Origin: an uncultured Planctomycetaceae bacterium
GTDB taxonomy: Bacteria; Planctomycetota; Planctomycetia; Planctomycetales; Planctomycetaceae
Reading direction: 5' to 3'
DNA length: 39,003 nucleotides
Assembly: GCA_913031625.1 (NCBI GenBank)
Contig: CAJWGB010000020.1
Coordinates: forward strand, 1 to 39,003
Within the stretch, counting starts at the first letter, position 1. Every line of letters starts with the position of its first letter. The position numbers and the translations under genes were made by a program. Shown here in pieces: positions 16,020-24,341 of the stretch. The notes under the pieces were generated by a model that saw only the letters and a program-made list of their open reading frames with translations, was not told the DNA's origin and searched no databases.

Positions 16020-19000
16020 ATGTCAAAACTCCTACCATTCCTGCTGCTTGTCTCCTCCCCGGTTGCGATTTCTCAGGACAACGCTGAGCCTAAACCCGGG
16101 GAGGGTGTCAAAGAGCAGGACGCGGCCACAGCAAAGACGGCAGGCCTCGATACAGGCCTGCTTGCGGGTGCCTTGAAGTTCCGCAGCGTTGGACCCGCCT
16201 TCATGTCCGGTCGCATCGGTGATCTGGCAGTCGACCCTGTGCAGCCGAACACCTGGTACGTGGCTGCAGCCTCCGGGGGGCTCTGGAAGACCACCAATGC
16301 CGGCACGACGTTTCGTCCCATCTTCGATAACAAGGCATCCTACAGCATGGGATGCATCACCATTGATCCGTCAAAACACACGACCCTGTGGCTGGGTACC
16401 GGAGAGAACAATGGAGGACGACATATTGGCTTTGGCGACGGCATCTATGTCAGCCACGATTCAGGCACTTCATGGAGCCACCGCGGCCTGAAGAACTCTG
16501 AGCACATCAGCAGAATTCTCGTGGACCCACGTGACAGTCAGGTCGTCTTTGCTGCATCACAGGGACCACTGTGGTCACCAGGTGGTGAACGAGGTCTGTT
16601 CAAATCGACAGATGGTGGCAAGTCGTGGCGTAACGTTTTGTCTGCCGGAGGCAAAGGAAGAACGGCGGAGCAGAACAAGGACAGCTATACAGGGGTGACA
16701 GACGTTGTCATGGATCCGGATAACCCAGATGTGATGTATGCAGCAACTCACCAGCGGCATCGCAACGTCTGGGCTATCATCAATTGCGGACCGGAAACGG
16801 CGATCTACAGGACGACTGATGGCGGCGAGTCATGGAGCAAACTCGGAAACGGATTGCCAGGAGGTTCGGTTGGTAAGATTTCTCTGCAGGTATCACCTCA
16901 GAAGTCGAACGTCGTCTACGCAACCATTGAACTGCCAGGTCGCAAAGGGGGCTTTTGGCGCAGTGAGAATCATGGTGCCAGCTGGAAGAAGACCAGCGAC
17001 TTTGTTTCCGGAGGCACCGGACCTCATTACTACCAGGAACTCTGGGCAGACCCTCACCGCTACGGTGTTCTCTATCAGGCAAACAACTATTTTCGTCGCA
17101 GCGAAGACAACGGCGACACATGGATCAATATCGAAGGTCGCTACAAACACGTTGACAATCATGCCGTTGCGTTTCACCCGACTGACAAAGACTTTCTGCT
17201 GGTCGGTTGTGACGGCGGTGTTTACCGAAGTTATGACTATTGCCGAACATGGTTGTTCTGTCCGAATCTGCCACTGACTCAGTTCTACAAAGTGTCTGTC
17301 GATAACGACTTCCCGTTCTACAACATTGCCGGCGGGACTCAGGACAACAACTCTCAATACGGACCTTCCGCGACTCGCAACGTCCAGGGAATCCGAAACT
17401 CCGACTGGAGAATCACAATCGGTGGGGACGGACACGACACAGCCATCGATCCGGATGATCCCAATACGATCTATGCGGAATCACAGCAGGGCTATCTGCG
17501 TCGGTTTGATCGTCGAACAGGCGAGTCCGTCAGGATTCAGCCGCAGCCGGAAAAAGGAGAGGATGCATTCCGCTTCAACTGGGACTCTCCCATTCTGATC
17601 AGCCCACACGACAGCAAGCGGTTGTACTTCGCGTCCCAGTTCCTGCACCGCAGTGATGATCGGGGAGACAGCTGGAAGAAGGTCTCGCCGGATCTGTCTC
17701 GCAATCGAAATCGTTACGAGCTTCCAACGATGGGGCGTGTTCACAGCGTCGATGCCGGCTACGACCTGTACGCGATGAGTCAGCACAGCAACATCACTTC
17801 TATCGATGAATCACCTCTGGTGGAGGGGCTACTGTACGCTGGGACTGATGACGGTCTGATTCAGATTTCTGAGGATGGAGGACAGACCTGGCGCAAAGTG
17901 GATCGCCTCTTTGACGTTCCCGAATACTTCTTTGTGAACGATATCAAGGCAGATCTGCACGACCCCGATACCGTCTATGCCTGTCTCGATGACCACAAAA
18001 CGGGGGACTACAGGCCGTACGTGGTACGCAGCACGGACCGAGGTCGGACATGGGAATTGATCGTGGGTAACCTGCCCGAACGACACATTTGCTGGCGAAT
18101 CGTGCAGGACCATGTGCGCAGGGACCTGTTCTTTCTCGCAACCGAATTCGGAATCTTCTGTACACTCGATGCCGGTCAAAAGTGGTTCAAACTGGGCGGT
18201 GGCGTCCCCACGATTTCATTCCGCGACCTGGAGATCCAGAGACGCGAGAATGACCTTGTTGGCGCGTCATTCGGACGCAGTTTCTACGTGCTGGACGATT
18301 ACAGTCTGCTGCGGGAAGCCACGTCGGAGCTGTTCACTGAAAACGCGTTTCACGTCTTCCCCGTTCGCAGAGCCTTCTGGTACGTCCAGAATAATGATCT
18401 TGGTGGTCTCAAAGGTTACCAGGGCGACTCCCTCTACAACGCCCGGAATCCAGACTATGGAAGTGTGATTCGCTACTTCGTTCGTGACGGCTTCAAGTCT
18501 CTGAAAGCCAAACGACTCGAAGCGGAAGCGAAGGCGAGCAAAGCCGGGGGCGACGTTCCTACACCGAGCTTTGAGGCGCTGCAGGCGGAAGAAGATGAAG
18601 TCACACCGCGCAACTATCTCGAGATCATGGATGCCGCCGGAACAGTTGTGGCCCGTAAGGAACTCGCCACATCCAAAGGAATTCACAAGGTCACATGGAG
18701 CTTTCGTTATGAAGGCCTGACTCCGTTCAGCGTCGGAACAGGTCCAATGGTGGCCCCGGGCGAATACTCCGCTCAGGCATACCACTATGCAGACGGAACG
18801 GCCACAAAGATGGGAGAGTCCGTGAAGTTTACTGTGGAGTCTATCGTGACTCCCACAATTAAATTGCAGGACCGAGCCCAAACGATTGCTCTGGTTCGCG
18901 AAATTGGCCTCTTCACCAACCGGGCGTATACGGCCAGTCAGAAGCTAAGCGAACGCAATGAAGAACTTTCTGTTCTCATTTCCCGACTGCGCCAGCATCC

Positions 19001-19349
19001 CAACGCAACTCCCGAACTGCTGGGACAGGCTGTAAAGCTGAAACAGAAACTGGACGGTTTCAGCCGAATCCTCCGCGGAAATGAACTGAAAGAGGAACGC
19101 TGGGCAATGACAGAGCCGGGGATTAACGAGCGGCTACAGGGAGCACTCTCCGGAGCGATGAGTGGCACGTATGGTCCAACACAGACAACCCGAGAACAGT
19201 GGAAGATCGGCAGGGAACAGTTCGAGGAAATTGAAGCTGACCTCAACCAACTCCTCGACGTGCAAATCGACGCGTTCGAGAAACGAGTCGAGCAGGCAAA
19301 CGTGCCGTTGTCGATCGAAGAACTGGAGATCGAAGGAGAAGAAGACTAG
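16020..19349 (+). CDS. Large secreted VPS10/sortilin-type Asp-box (BNR) beta-propeller protein
   Basis: 1,109 residues. Residues 1-18 are a signal peptide (MSKLLPFLLLVSSPVAIS). From about 50 to 760 there are at least nine Asp-box repeats of the form S/T-x-D-x-G-x-S/T-W, such as SHDSGTSW, STDGGKSW, TTDGGESW, SEDNGDTW, SDDRGDSW, SEDGGQTW and STDRGRTW. These imply one or two large beta-propellers like those of sortilin/VPS10 and xyloglucanase-type glycosidases. The region 780-940 is a probable beta-sandwich, and the rest (about 950-1109) is helical and charged. The role is binding or degrading extracellular polymer; catalysis cannot be shown. This architecture is common in planctomycetes and Bacteroidetes. 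The start has no clear ribosome site. Confidence 0.85.
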   Translation: MSKLLPFLLLVSSPVAISQDNAEPKPGEGVKEQDAATAKTAGLDTGLLAGALKFRSVGPAFMSGRIGDLAVDPVQPNTWYVAAASGGLWKTTNAGTTFRPIFDNKASYSMGCITIDPSKHTTLWLGTGENNGGRHIGFGDGIYVSHDSGTSWSHRGLKNSEHISRILVDPRDSQVVFAASQGPLWSPGGERGLFKSTDGGKSWRNVLSAGGKGRTAEQNKDSYTGVTDVVMDPDNPDVMYAATHQRHRNVWAIINCGPETAIYRTTDGGESWSKLGNGLPGGSVGKISLQVSPQKSNVVYATIELPGRKGGFWRSENHGASWKKTSDFVSGGTGPHYYQELWADPHRYGVLYQANNYFRRSEDNGDTWINIEGRYKHVDNHAVAFHPTDKDFLLVGCDGGVYRSYDYCRTWLFCPNLPLTQFYKVSVDNDFPFYNIAGGTQDNNSQYGPSATRNVQGIRNSDWRITIGGDGHDTAIDPDDPNTIYAESQQGYLRRFDRRTGESVRIQPQPEKGEDAFRFNWDSPILISPHDSKRLYFASQFLHRSDDRGDSWKKVSPDLSRNRNRYELPTMGRVHSVDAGYDLYAMSQHSNITSIDESPLVEGLLYAGTDDGLIQISEDGGQTWRKVDRLFDVPEYFFVNDIKADLHDPDTVYACLDDHKTGDYRPYVVRSTDRGRTWELIVGNLPERHICWRIVQDHVRRDLFFLATEFGIFCTLDAGQKWFKLGGGVPTISFRDLEIQRRENDLVGASFGRSFYVLDDYSLLREATSELFTENAFHVFPVRRAFWYVQNNDLGGLKGYQGDSLYNARNPDYGSVIRYFVRDGFKSLKAKRLEAEAKASKAGGDVPTPSFEALQAEEDEVTPRNYLEIMDAAGTVVARKELATSKGIHKVTWSFRYEGLTPFSVGTGPMVAPGEYSAQAYHYADGTATKMGESVKFTVESIVTPTIKLQDRAQTIALVREIGLFTNRAYTASQKLSERNEELSVLISRLRQHPNATPELLGQAVKLKQKLDGFSRILRGNELKEERWAMTEPGINERLQGALSGAMSGTYGPTQTTREQWKIGREQFEEIEADLNQLLDVQIDAFEKRVEQANVPLSIEELEIEGEED

Positions 19350-19387
19350 GCGGGTCGCCCTCACCTCCCGGCCTAAGATGCATCCGT

Positions 19388-19882
19388 TTAGATTTCGAAA
19401 CTGAGCGCAGCTTCGAGAGGCTGTACTGCTTCCTCATTCCTCGCAAAGTAGCGGTTGTCTGCCACCCAGTCTTCCCGCGTATACCGGATCACAGATGTAT
19501 CTGTTTCCTGCACTTCCAGGCTTTCGAGGCGGAACCCCATCTGCGTGATCTCAGTGAACAGCTTGTGGCAGAGGTTCTCAACACTGGTGGGGCCGTCAAA
19601 GACGCACAATCGCAGTTTTTCTCCGGTTCGCTCCATATGCATCCGAAGTGATTCGTAAAGCGGGTCCTTCGCATGAATCAGCATGCTGTGGTCATAACGT
19701 TCCTTCAGCCATGGTTCGATCTTCGCGTCAAAGTCTCCGAAGAGAGTGGAAATGTCACCCTCTCGCTCGACCTCAAAAGCACACCGAACACCATATCGGT
19801 GTCCGTGCAGGTTACTGCACTTGTCGTTGAGTGTCTCGTTGCGGTGTGCCGCATAGAACTTGTATTGTTTCTGAATGATCAC
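19388..19882 (-). CDS. queD: 6-pyruvoyl-tetrahydropterin synthase / 6-carboxytetrahydropterin synthase family
   Basis: 164 residues. Zinc ligands H13 (FYAAHRNE), H26 and H28 (NLHGHRY) are present. The QueD-type catalytic Cys is C22 in the CxxxHGH motif. The D64-H65 pair (ERYDHSML), PTSVENL (98-104) and E126 (VQETDTS) complete the active site. The family converts dihydroneopterin triphosphate to carboxytetrahydropterin (queuosine/7-deazaguanine route) or pyruvoyl-tetrahydropterin. The Cys favours the QueD reaction, but the long insertion between 65 and 95 is unlike E. coli QueD, so a biopterin role is possible. It follows folE by 65 bases on the same strand, supplying the substrate-product pair. 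Confidence 0.9.
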   Translation of the reverse strand: MIIQKQYKFYAAHRNETLNDKCSNLHGHRYGVRCAFEVEREGDISTLFGDFDAKIEPWLKERYDHSMLIHAKDPLYESLRMHMERTGEKLRLCVFDGPTSVENLCHKLFTEITQMGFRLESLEVQETDTSVIRYTREDWVADNRYFARNEEAVQPLEAALSFEI

Positions 19883-19947
19883 ACTGTCTTCCTCTTAAAT
19901 TGACTTCTGACCGCAGGCAAAAGCTGCCGTTGGCTGCCGCACGATCA

Positions 19948-20607
19948 TCACTGGTTGATGAGCGACATGAGTTCAGCGCGACTGGCAGCATCTGAACGAA
20001 AGCTGCCGCGCATGGAACTTGTCACAGTCGCACTGCCCGGCTTTCTGATCCCGCGAATCGACATACAGGAGTGCTCCGCTTTCACAATCACCCCGACAGC
20101 GGCGCTCTGCAGACTGTTTTCGATCAAGTCGGCGATCGTCTGTGTCATTCGCTCCTGCACCTGAGGACGACGGGAGACTTCCTCCACAACGCGAGCCAGT
20201 TTGCTGAGTCCGGTCACTCGGCCGTTTGGAATGTACGCCACATGTGCGACTCCCCGGAATGGCAGCAGGTGATGTTCGCACATGCTCGTGAATTCAATGT
20301 CTCGCACGAGGACAATTTCGTCGTAGGATTCTTCGAAGGTGACATCGAGATGCCGCGCCGGGTCAAGATGCAGTCCCTGAAACATCTCGGCATACATCTT
20401 TGCCACTCGACGAGGTGTCTCCAGAAGTCCGTCGCGATTCGGGTCTTCGCCGACAGCAGTAAGAATCGTACGAACGGCCGCCTTGATGGCTTCGTGATCT
20501 ACGGGAGTTCCCGGCGACTTAGGCTGTCTGCCAGTATCGCGGACACATTCATGATCATCAGAAGAGTGATCGGTTAGCAGATCAACGTCCTGACAGGCGA
20601 TAGACAT
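19948..20607 (-). CDS. folE: GTP cyclohydrolase I
   Basis: 219 residues. FolE opens the purine ring of GTP to give dihydroneopterin triphosphate for folate, biopterin and queuosine synthesis. The catalytic zinc ligands C110, H113 (MCEHHLLPF) and C181 (EHSCMSIRG) are in place. [18 protein letters not shown] (54-71), [10 protein letters not shown] (133-142) and RPQVQERMT (147-155) are the standard signatures. The first 35 residues are a variable, polar extension. ATG at 20607 follows AAGG at about 9 bases. It sits directly upstream of queD on the same strand, consistent with a pterin or 7-deazapurine operon. Confidence 0.97.
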   Translation of the reverse strand: MSIACQDVDLLTDHSSDDHECVRDTGRQPKSPGTPVDHEAIKAAVRTILTAVGEDPNRDGLLETPRRVAKMYAEMFQGLHLDPARHLDVTFEESYDEIVLVRDIEFTSMCEHHLLPFRGVAHVAYIPNGRVTGLSKLARVVEEVSRRPQVQERMTQTIADLIENSLQSAAVGVIVKAEHSCMSIRGIRKPGSATVTSSMRGSFRSDAASRAELMSLINQ

Positions 20608-20730
20608 ACTTGGGGACCTTTTGTGCAGAGGTGGGTACGTTTTTACGAGCAGGTTGTAGAGGGCCCCTTCACTGTGTCCACTGAAAAGCGGTGCTCAGGT
20701 GTTCTACGGCGTCAGGGCCGACCTCTGAAA

Positions 20731-21837
20731 TTAGTCCGCAGGCAGCATGGCCCAAAGTTCAGGGCGACCTACATTGCAATGAACGGACCTTGCAAGTGGC
20801 CCGCCGAATGCCCAGGTCAGATAGAGTGCAAGCCGCGCCACGTTCCACGCGCCGGGAGCGTCTTCTGACTCCATCGAAAGCGCGTGGGCACGACGCTCCG
20901 GGCAGGGAATCGGCTGGAAAACGGACTCGGCGACCGCACTGCGGGCCGTGTCCTGTTCGGTCAGTTGATCGACTGCTTCGATCGCATCGTTAAGCGCCGA
21001 AGGACTCGTTTGCTGCGTAAGCAGTCGGTCAAGTGCGAACACACTTCTTCGACTGAACGCAGGAAGCACCAACAGACCAACGAACGACAACAACAAAAAC
21101 CACAGGAATATAGTCGCCAGGTCAGCCACAGAGTTGACTATTCCGCCGGCCAACAGAATTGCGGCCGAAAAGCAGGTAATGTTCCATAACATCGCGCCGA
21201 TAATCCCGCGGAACCTGGCTCCACTGGACAGTGCCGCTTCCCGCCGCCGTAACATGACTTTGAGCTGATCCGGATTGAGAGTCTGCTGCCAGCTCGACGG
21301 CACAAGAATCGATTCAAGACCGGGTAAACCTGTCACTCCCCCGACAAACCGCCGATCGTTGCTGGTCACGAACGCCACCAGCTTTCCTGATCGTTTGGCC
21401 CGGACATTGGAAGTCATTAGACGCCACAGCAGTTCCTGTCCTGCCAGCAATCCCAGTTGCAGGACCGCAAACAGTGGAATCAACCACGGAGCCCCAACAG
21501 CTCGCCCGATCTGCAAATAGAAGAAGAGAGCGAATGTATGCATCAACAGCTGACTTACGATCGATCTCGACCACTGCCTGACCCATGCACGCGGATGTGG
21601 GGGAGTCGACTCAAAGGCAGCCGGAATCACAAGCCCGCCGATGATGTCGAACGGCAGAATCAACAACGCAACGAACATCAAAAACACCGTCAACGCCACC
21701 AGTTCCTGAACGGGGTCGATCGCCCGAACCGGCAACAGTTGCGAAATTGCGTCCGTCGACAGGAGTGCGACTGCTGTCAGCACCAATGACCCTACGCATC
21801 CCATACCTGTCAGTAATCTGGCTTTAGCCTGTGTCAT
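20731..21837 (-). CDS. Multi-pass membrane protein resembling an M48 peptidase without its zinc site
   Basis: 368 residues from ATG at 21837, preceded by AGGAGG at 9 bases; the 30-base longer start at 21867 would place that ribosome site inside the gene. Membrane segments lie near 12-30, 45-72, 93-111, 117-135, 212-234 and 238-260. Between 152 and 206 the order LVAFVTSNDRRFVGGVTGLPG then LNPDQLKVMLRRREAAL follows the M48 (HtpX/Ste24) layout, but the position of HExxH is RREAAL. Further on, FSRRSVFALDR (261-271) matches the M48 third-ligand motif SRxxExxADR with Glu replaced by Val266 while Asp270-Arg271 remain. It is therefore probably a non-catalytic relative. This is a pattern reading, not an alignment. 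Gap to folE is 123 bases, same strand. Confidence 0.6.
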   Translation of the reverse strand: MTQAKARLLTGMGCVGSLVLTAVALLSTDAISQLLPVRAIDPVQELVALTVFLMFVALLILPFDIIGGLVIPAAFESTPPHPRAWVRQWSRSIVSQLLMHTFALFFYLQIGRAVGAPWLIPLFAVLQLGLLAGQELLWRLMTSNVRAKRSGKLVAFVTSNDRRFVGGVTGLPGLESILVPSSWQQTLNPDQLKVMLRRREAALSSGARFRGIIGAMLWNITCFSAAILLAGGIVNSVADLATIFLWFLLLSFVGLLVLPAFSRRSVFALDRLLTQQTSPSALNDAIEAVDQLTEQDTARSAVAESVFQPIPCPERRAHALSMESEDAPGAWNVARLALYLTWAFGGPLARSVHCNVGRPELWAMLPAD

Positions 21838-22019
21838 CGTATTCGTCCTCCTGTCGCCTGACCGCATTCAGGGTGATCAGATAACTCGATTTGGCGACAT
21901 TCTGACGATACTGAGGTGCAGACAGCCCCTTGAAGGTAGACATGTCAGGTCTAAACATCAGGCATGACGCCCCTTTTTTGGACGCATCTCATCCCTGTAA
22001 TATAAAGAGGCTGGTCGAA

Positions 22020-22766
22020 ATGACTGATGGCCATACATTCGTTGTGTTTGGAGCAGCCGGATCAGTGGGTTCGGCACTCGTTCGACGGTTGACTTCCTCG
22101 GGGCACCGCGTGATCGCCGGTGTGCGTAACCGGCAGAAAGGCGAAGCCCTCGCGGCCGAAACCGGGTGCCGCGTTCAGATCGCTGAGGCGGGTGACTCGG
22201 GAGCGATCGAAGCCTGTGTGAAGGTAGCCGCTGACGATACCGGCACGTTCAGCGGCATCGCGAACTGCATGGGAAGCGTGCTGCTTAAACCTGCTCACCT
22301 CACCAGCGAAGACGAATGGCAGCAGACACTTACCGCCAACCTCACTTCGAGTTTCATGATCGTGCGGGCTGCCGCTAAGTCGCTGCGACGGTCAGGAGGC
22401 TCTGTGGTCTTGTGTTCGTCTGCTGCAGCCCGCATTGGACTGGCAAATCATGAAGCGATTGCCGCAGCCAAGGCTGGCATCATCGGATTAACGCTGTCTG
22501 CCGCAGCCACATATTCAAATCGAGGAATTCGCTTCAATGCAGTTGCTCCCGGGCTCGTGAAATCGGAGATGACACGCACGCTTTGGGAGTCCGAAGAAGC
22601 GGCCGCTGTTTCTTCACAGATGCACGCACTTGGACGGCTGGGTAAACCTGAGGATGTCGCCGCAGCCATCGCCTTCCTGCTGGATCCGGCGAATGCCTGG
22701 ATGACTGGCCAGGTTCTGGGAGTGGACGGTGGTTTGGGGAGCGTCCTTCCTCGCACACGGAGATAG
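22020..22766 (+). CDS. Short-chain dehydrogenase/reductase-like protein lacking the catalytic Tyr
   Basis: 248 residues from ATG at 22020 (AAGAGG upstream); an in-frame TTG at 21930 adds 30 residues that look untranslated. The Rossmann start is FVVFGAAGSVGSALV (7-21) with GxxGxxG. N107, S133/S134 and K151 of the SDR tetrad are present, but the YxxxK motif reads IAAAK (147-151) within NHEAIAAAKAGIIGL, so Tyr is Ile. The C-terminus FNAVAPGLVKSEMT, LGKPEDVAAAIAFLLD and GQVLGVDGG is typical of the FabG-like class. I recall other SDR proteins with HEAIAAAK here, so this seems a genuine subfamily. Classical oxidoreduction would be impaired. It is convergent with the Nei gene, 6 bases between stops. 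Confidence 0.85.
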   Translation: MTDGHTFVVFGAAGSVGSALVRRLTSSGHRVIAGVRNRQKGEALAAETGCRVQIAEAGDSGAIEACVKVAADDTGTFSGIANCMGSVLLKPAHLTSEDEWQQTLTANLTSSFMIVRAAAKSLRRSGGSVVLCSSAAARIGLANHEAIAAAKAGIIGLTLSAAATYSNRGIRFNAVAPGLVKSEMTRTLWESEEAAAVSSQMHALGRLGKPEDVAAAIAFLLDPANAWMTGQVLGVDGGLGSVLPRTRR

Positions 22767-22772
22767 TTGCGA

Positions 22773-23564
22773 CTACCACTCCGGCTGGCAGACAGGGCAG
22801 GCAAACACTTTCCGGGCGGCCAGGCTCCATGACTCGATGGGAGTATCGCATGATTTGCAGAAGTCCTGCTTATAAACAAGCAGACGTTCCTGTCGGTTCA
22901 TACGACTGCGCGGTTTTCCAACCGCCTCCGGGTCCGCGATGATGATCCTGTTGTACCGCTTGCCAATTCGGAGCAGCTTCACTGTCAGGTCCCAGAGCTC
23001 ATCGAATTCCTGCCGCGAGAGTGTGTTGGCTTTGCGTTCCGGGTGGATGTGCAGCAGATGCAGAATCTCGGAGCGATACACGTTGCCAACTCCCGCGATT
23101 ACGCTCTGATTCATGAGGAGCGTGCCAATCGGCGATCGGCTTCGCCGAATTCTGTCCCATGCCTTTTCGACGTTCGCATCATCTCTCAATGGGTCCACAC
23201 CCAACCGCTCCGTCAGCCTTTCTACTTCGGCCGCAGACAGAATCTCACAGGCGGTTGGGCCGTTGAGATCAAATGACTTGTTTTCCCCAATCACTCGGAG
23301 TCGAACGGCCCCCCGAGGGGCGGGTGGGGGACTCTTGTGCCGACGGAATTTGCCGTACAGTCCAAGGTGTATGTGCAGTGTTTTGCCATCCCAGTCGTAA
23401 AACAGATGCTTTCCGTGAGCATCCACAGTGGTCAGAGTTCGGCCGTGCAGAATTTTGGCTCCAGCGCGAAATCGGCCCTGTGGTGACGAAACGGCGAGAC
23501 ACTGGCCTGCGAAGTCACGGTTGTGATCGGCGGCGACGCGATGAACGGTATGGCCTTCCGGCAT
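22773..23564 (-). CDS. Endonuclease VIII-type DNA glycosylase (Fpg/Nei family)
   Basis: 263 residues. The start MPEGHTVHR gives the catalytic Pro2 and Glu3 after Met removal, and Lys52 (HGKHL) is the conserved beta-hairpin Lys. The helix-two-turn-helix is MNQSVIAGVGNVYRSEIL (151-168). A C-terminal zinc finger has C236, C239, C256 and C259 (FCKSCDTP then FACPVCQPEW). The protein removes oxidised bases and nicks the abasic site by beta/delta-elimination. MPEGHT rather than MPELPEV points to the Nei/Nei2 branch, not MutM. A single-gene unit, convergent with the SDR gene and divergent from the small-gene operon at 23811. Confidence 0.93.
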   Translation of the reverse strand: MPEGHTVHRVAADHNRDFAGQCLAVSSPQGRFRAGAKILHGRTLTTVDAHGKHLFYDWDGKTLHIHLGLYGKFRRHKSPPPAPRGAVRLRVIGENKSFDLNGPTACEILSAAEVERLTERLGVDPLRDDANVEKAWDRIRRSRSPIGTLLMNQSVIAGVGNVYRSEILHLLHIHPERKANTLSRQEFDELWDLTVKLLRIGKRYNRIIIADPEAVGKPRSRMNRQERLLVYKQDFCKSCDTPIESWSLAARKVFACPVCQPEW

Positions 23565-23810
23565 TTTTTCCCCGGTAACTCAACTGTCTGATCACTGCAG
23601 TCGGCTTTACCTCTGCAAACTCCAGGATGATCCTAGTCGGTTTCACCGCGACGTCCAATTTCGAAGGTGCCACACCAAATGCGACCGCTCTTCGAGAGCC
23701 GTTTCAGGCCCACACTCAGATGTAGTTGAGTGGCCGGTCATTCGAACGTGTCTAGAACCCCTGCACCGCTGGGCACAGTGCTCAGCCGTTTTCAAACTGG
23801 AGAAATGATC

Positions 23811-24014
23811 ATGAGCAATAACGAAACACATACATGGCCGGAGCTGGCAATTGGGCTGTACGATCAGTTGACTCAGCGTAACGCTGAAATCGACTATAAC
23901 TTCGAGAACCTCGAAGTCGCCATTCCGAGTAGCACGGACCCTGCTGCCAAACGAGCGGAATGGAAGCTGAACGGGGGAATTCGAGTGACGACTCGTAACG
24001 GCGGTGCTTCGTGA
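23811..24014 (+). CDS. Small unrecognised protein, first gene of a four-gene run
   Basis: 67 residues from ATG at 23811, which has GGAG at 8 bases; the ATG at 23805 is too close to it. I do not recognise the family. It begins MSNNETHTWPELAIGLYDQL, a probable amphipathic helix with Trp, followed by an acidic strand region (IDYNFENLEVAIP) and a basic C-terminus (WKLNGGIRVTTRNG). It is acidic overall, with no signal peptide or membrane segment. Its TGA overlaps the GTG start of the next gene (GTGA at 24011-24014), so the two are translationally coupled and probably act together. Confidence 0.75.
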   Translation: MSNNETHTWPELAIGLYDQLTQRNAEIDYNFENLEVAIPSSTDPAAKRAEWKLNGGIRVTTRNGGAS

Positions 24015-24316
24015 CTTCGGCGCTGAATGTCGAAGGCGAAGTCACGATGACCTGTGCGAGCCAGCAGGTCATCGTGAGAGGCCTCGGGGACACCGTTGAA
24101 ATTGAGGTCCCGGGACTGTTGTGGGCACTTCGCCGATTGGGCGTGATGCGCTCGGCAGCAGCCAGCCGCTTCCTCAGTCAGATTCACTGCAAGTCAGACG
24201 TGTCAGTCACATTCCGCACACGGCGTCGTCGGCTAATCACCATCCGGCCAGACGAAGTAAGCCGGTTGGCCGGATGGTTGGGCCTCCCCTCAGTCCGTGT
24301 TCATCTTTTTGGCTGA
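24011..24316 (+). CDS. Small basic unrecognised protein, coupled to the 67-residue gene
   Basis: 101 residues, starting at GTG 24011 within the stop of the previous gene. An in-frame ATG at 24047 is an alternative start giving 89 residues. Not recognised. It has a strand-rich N-terminus (QQVIVRGLGDTVEIEVPG), a helix with LLWALRRLGVMRSAAASRF, and a very basic stretch (FRTRRRRLITIRP) before a short C-terminal domain. The net positive charge contrasts with the acidic partner. It ends 25 bases before the SDR-DUF2867 gene on the same strand, consistent with one operon. Confidence 0.65.
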   Translation: MTSALNVEGEVTMTCASQQVIVRGLGDTVEIEVPGLLWALRRLGVMRSAAASRFLSQIHCKSDVSVTFRTRRRRLITIRPDEVSRLAGWLGLPSVRVHLFG

Positions 24317-24341
24317 GTGCAACTTTCCCGGAGGCAGACAC

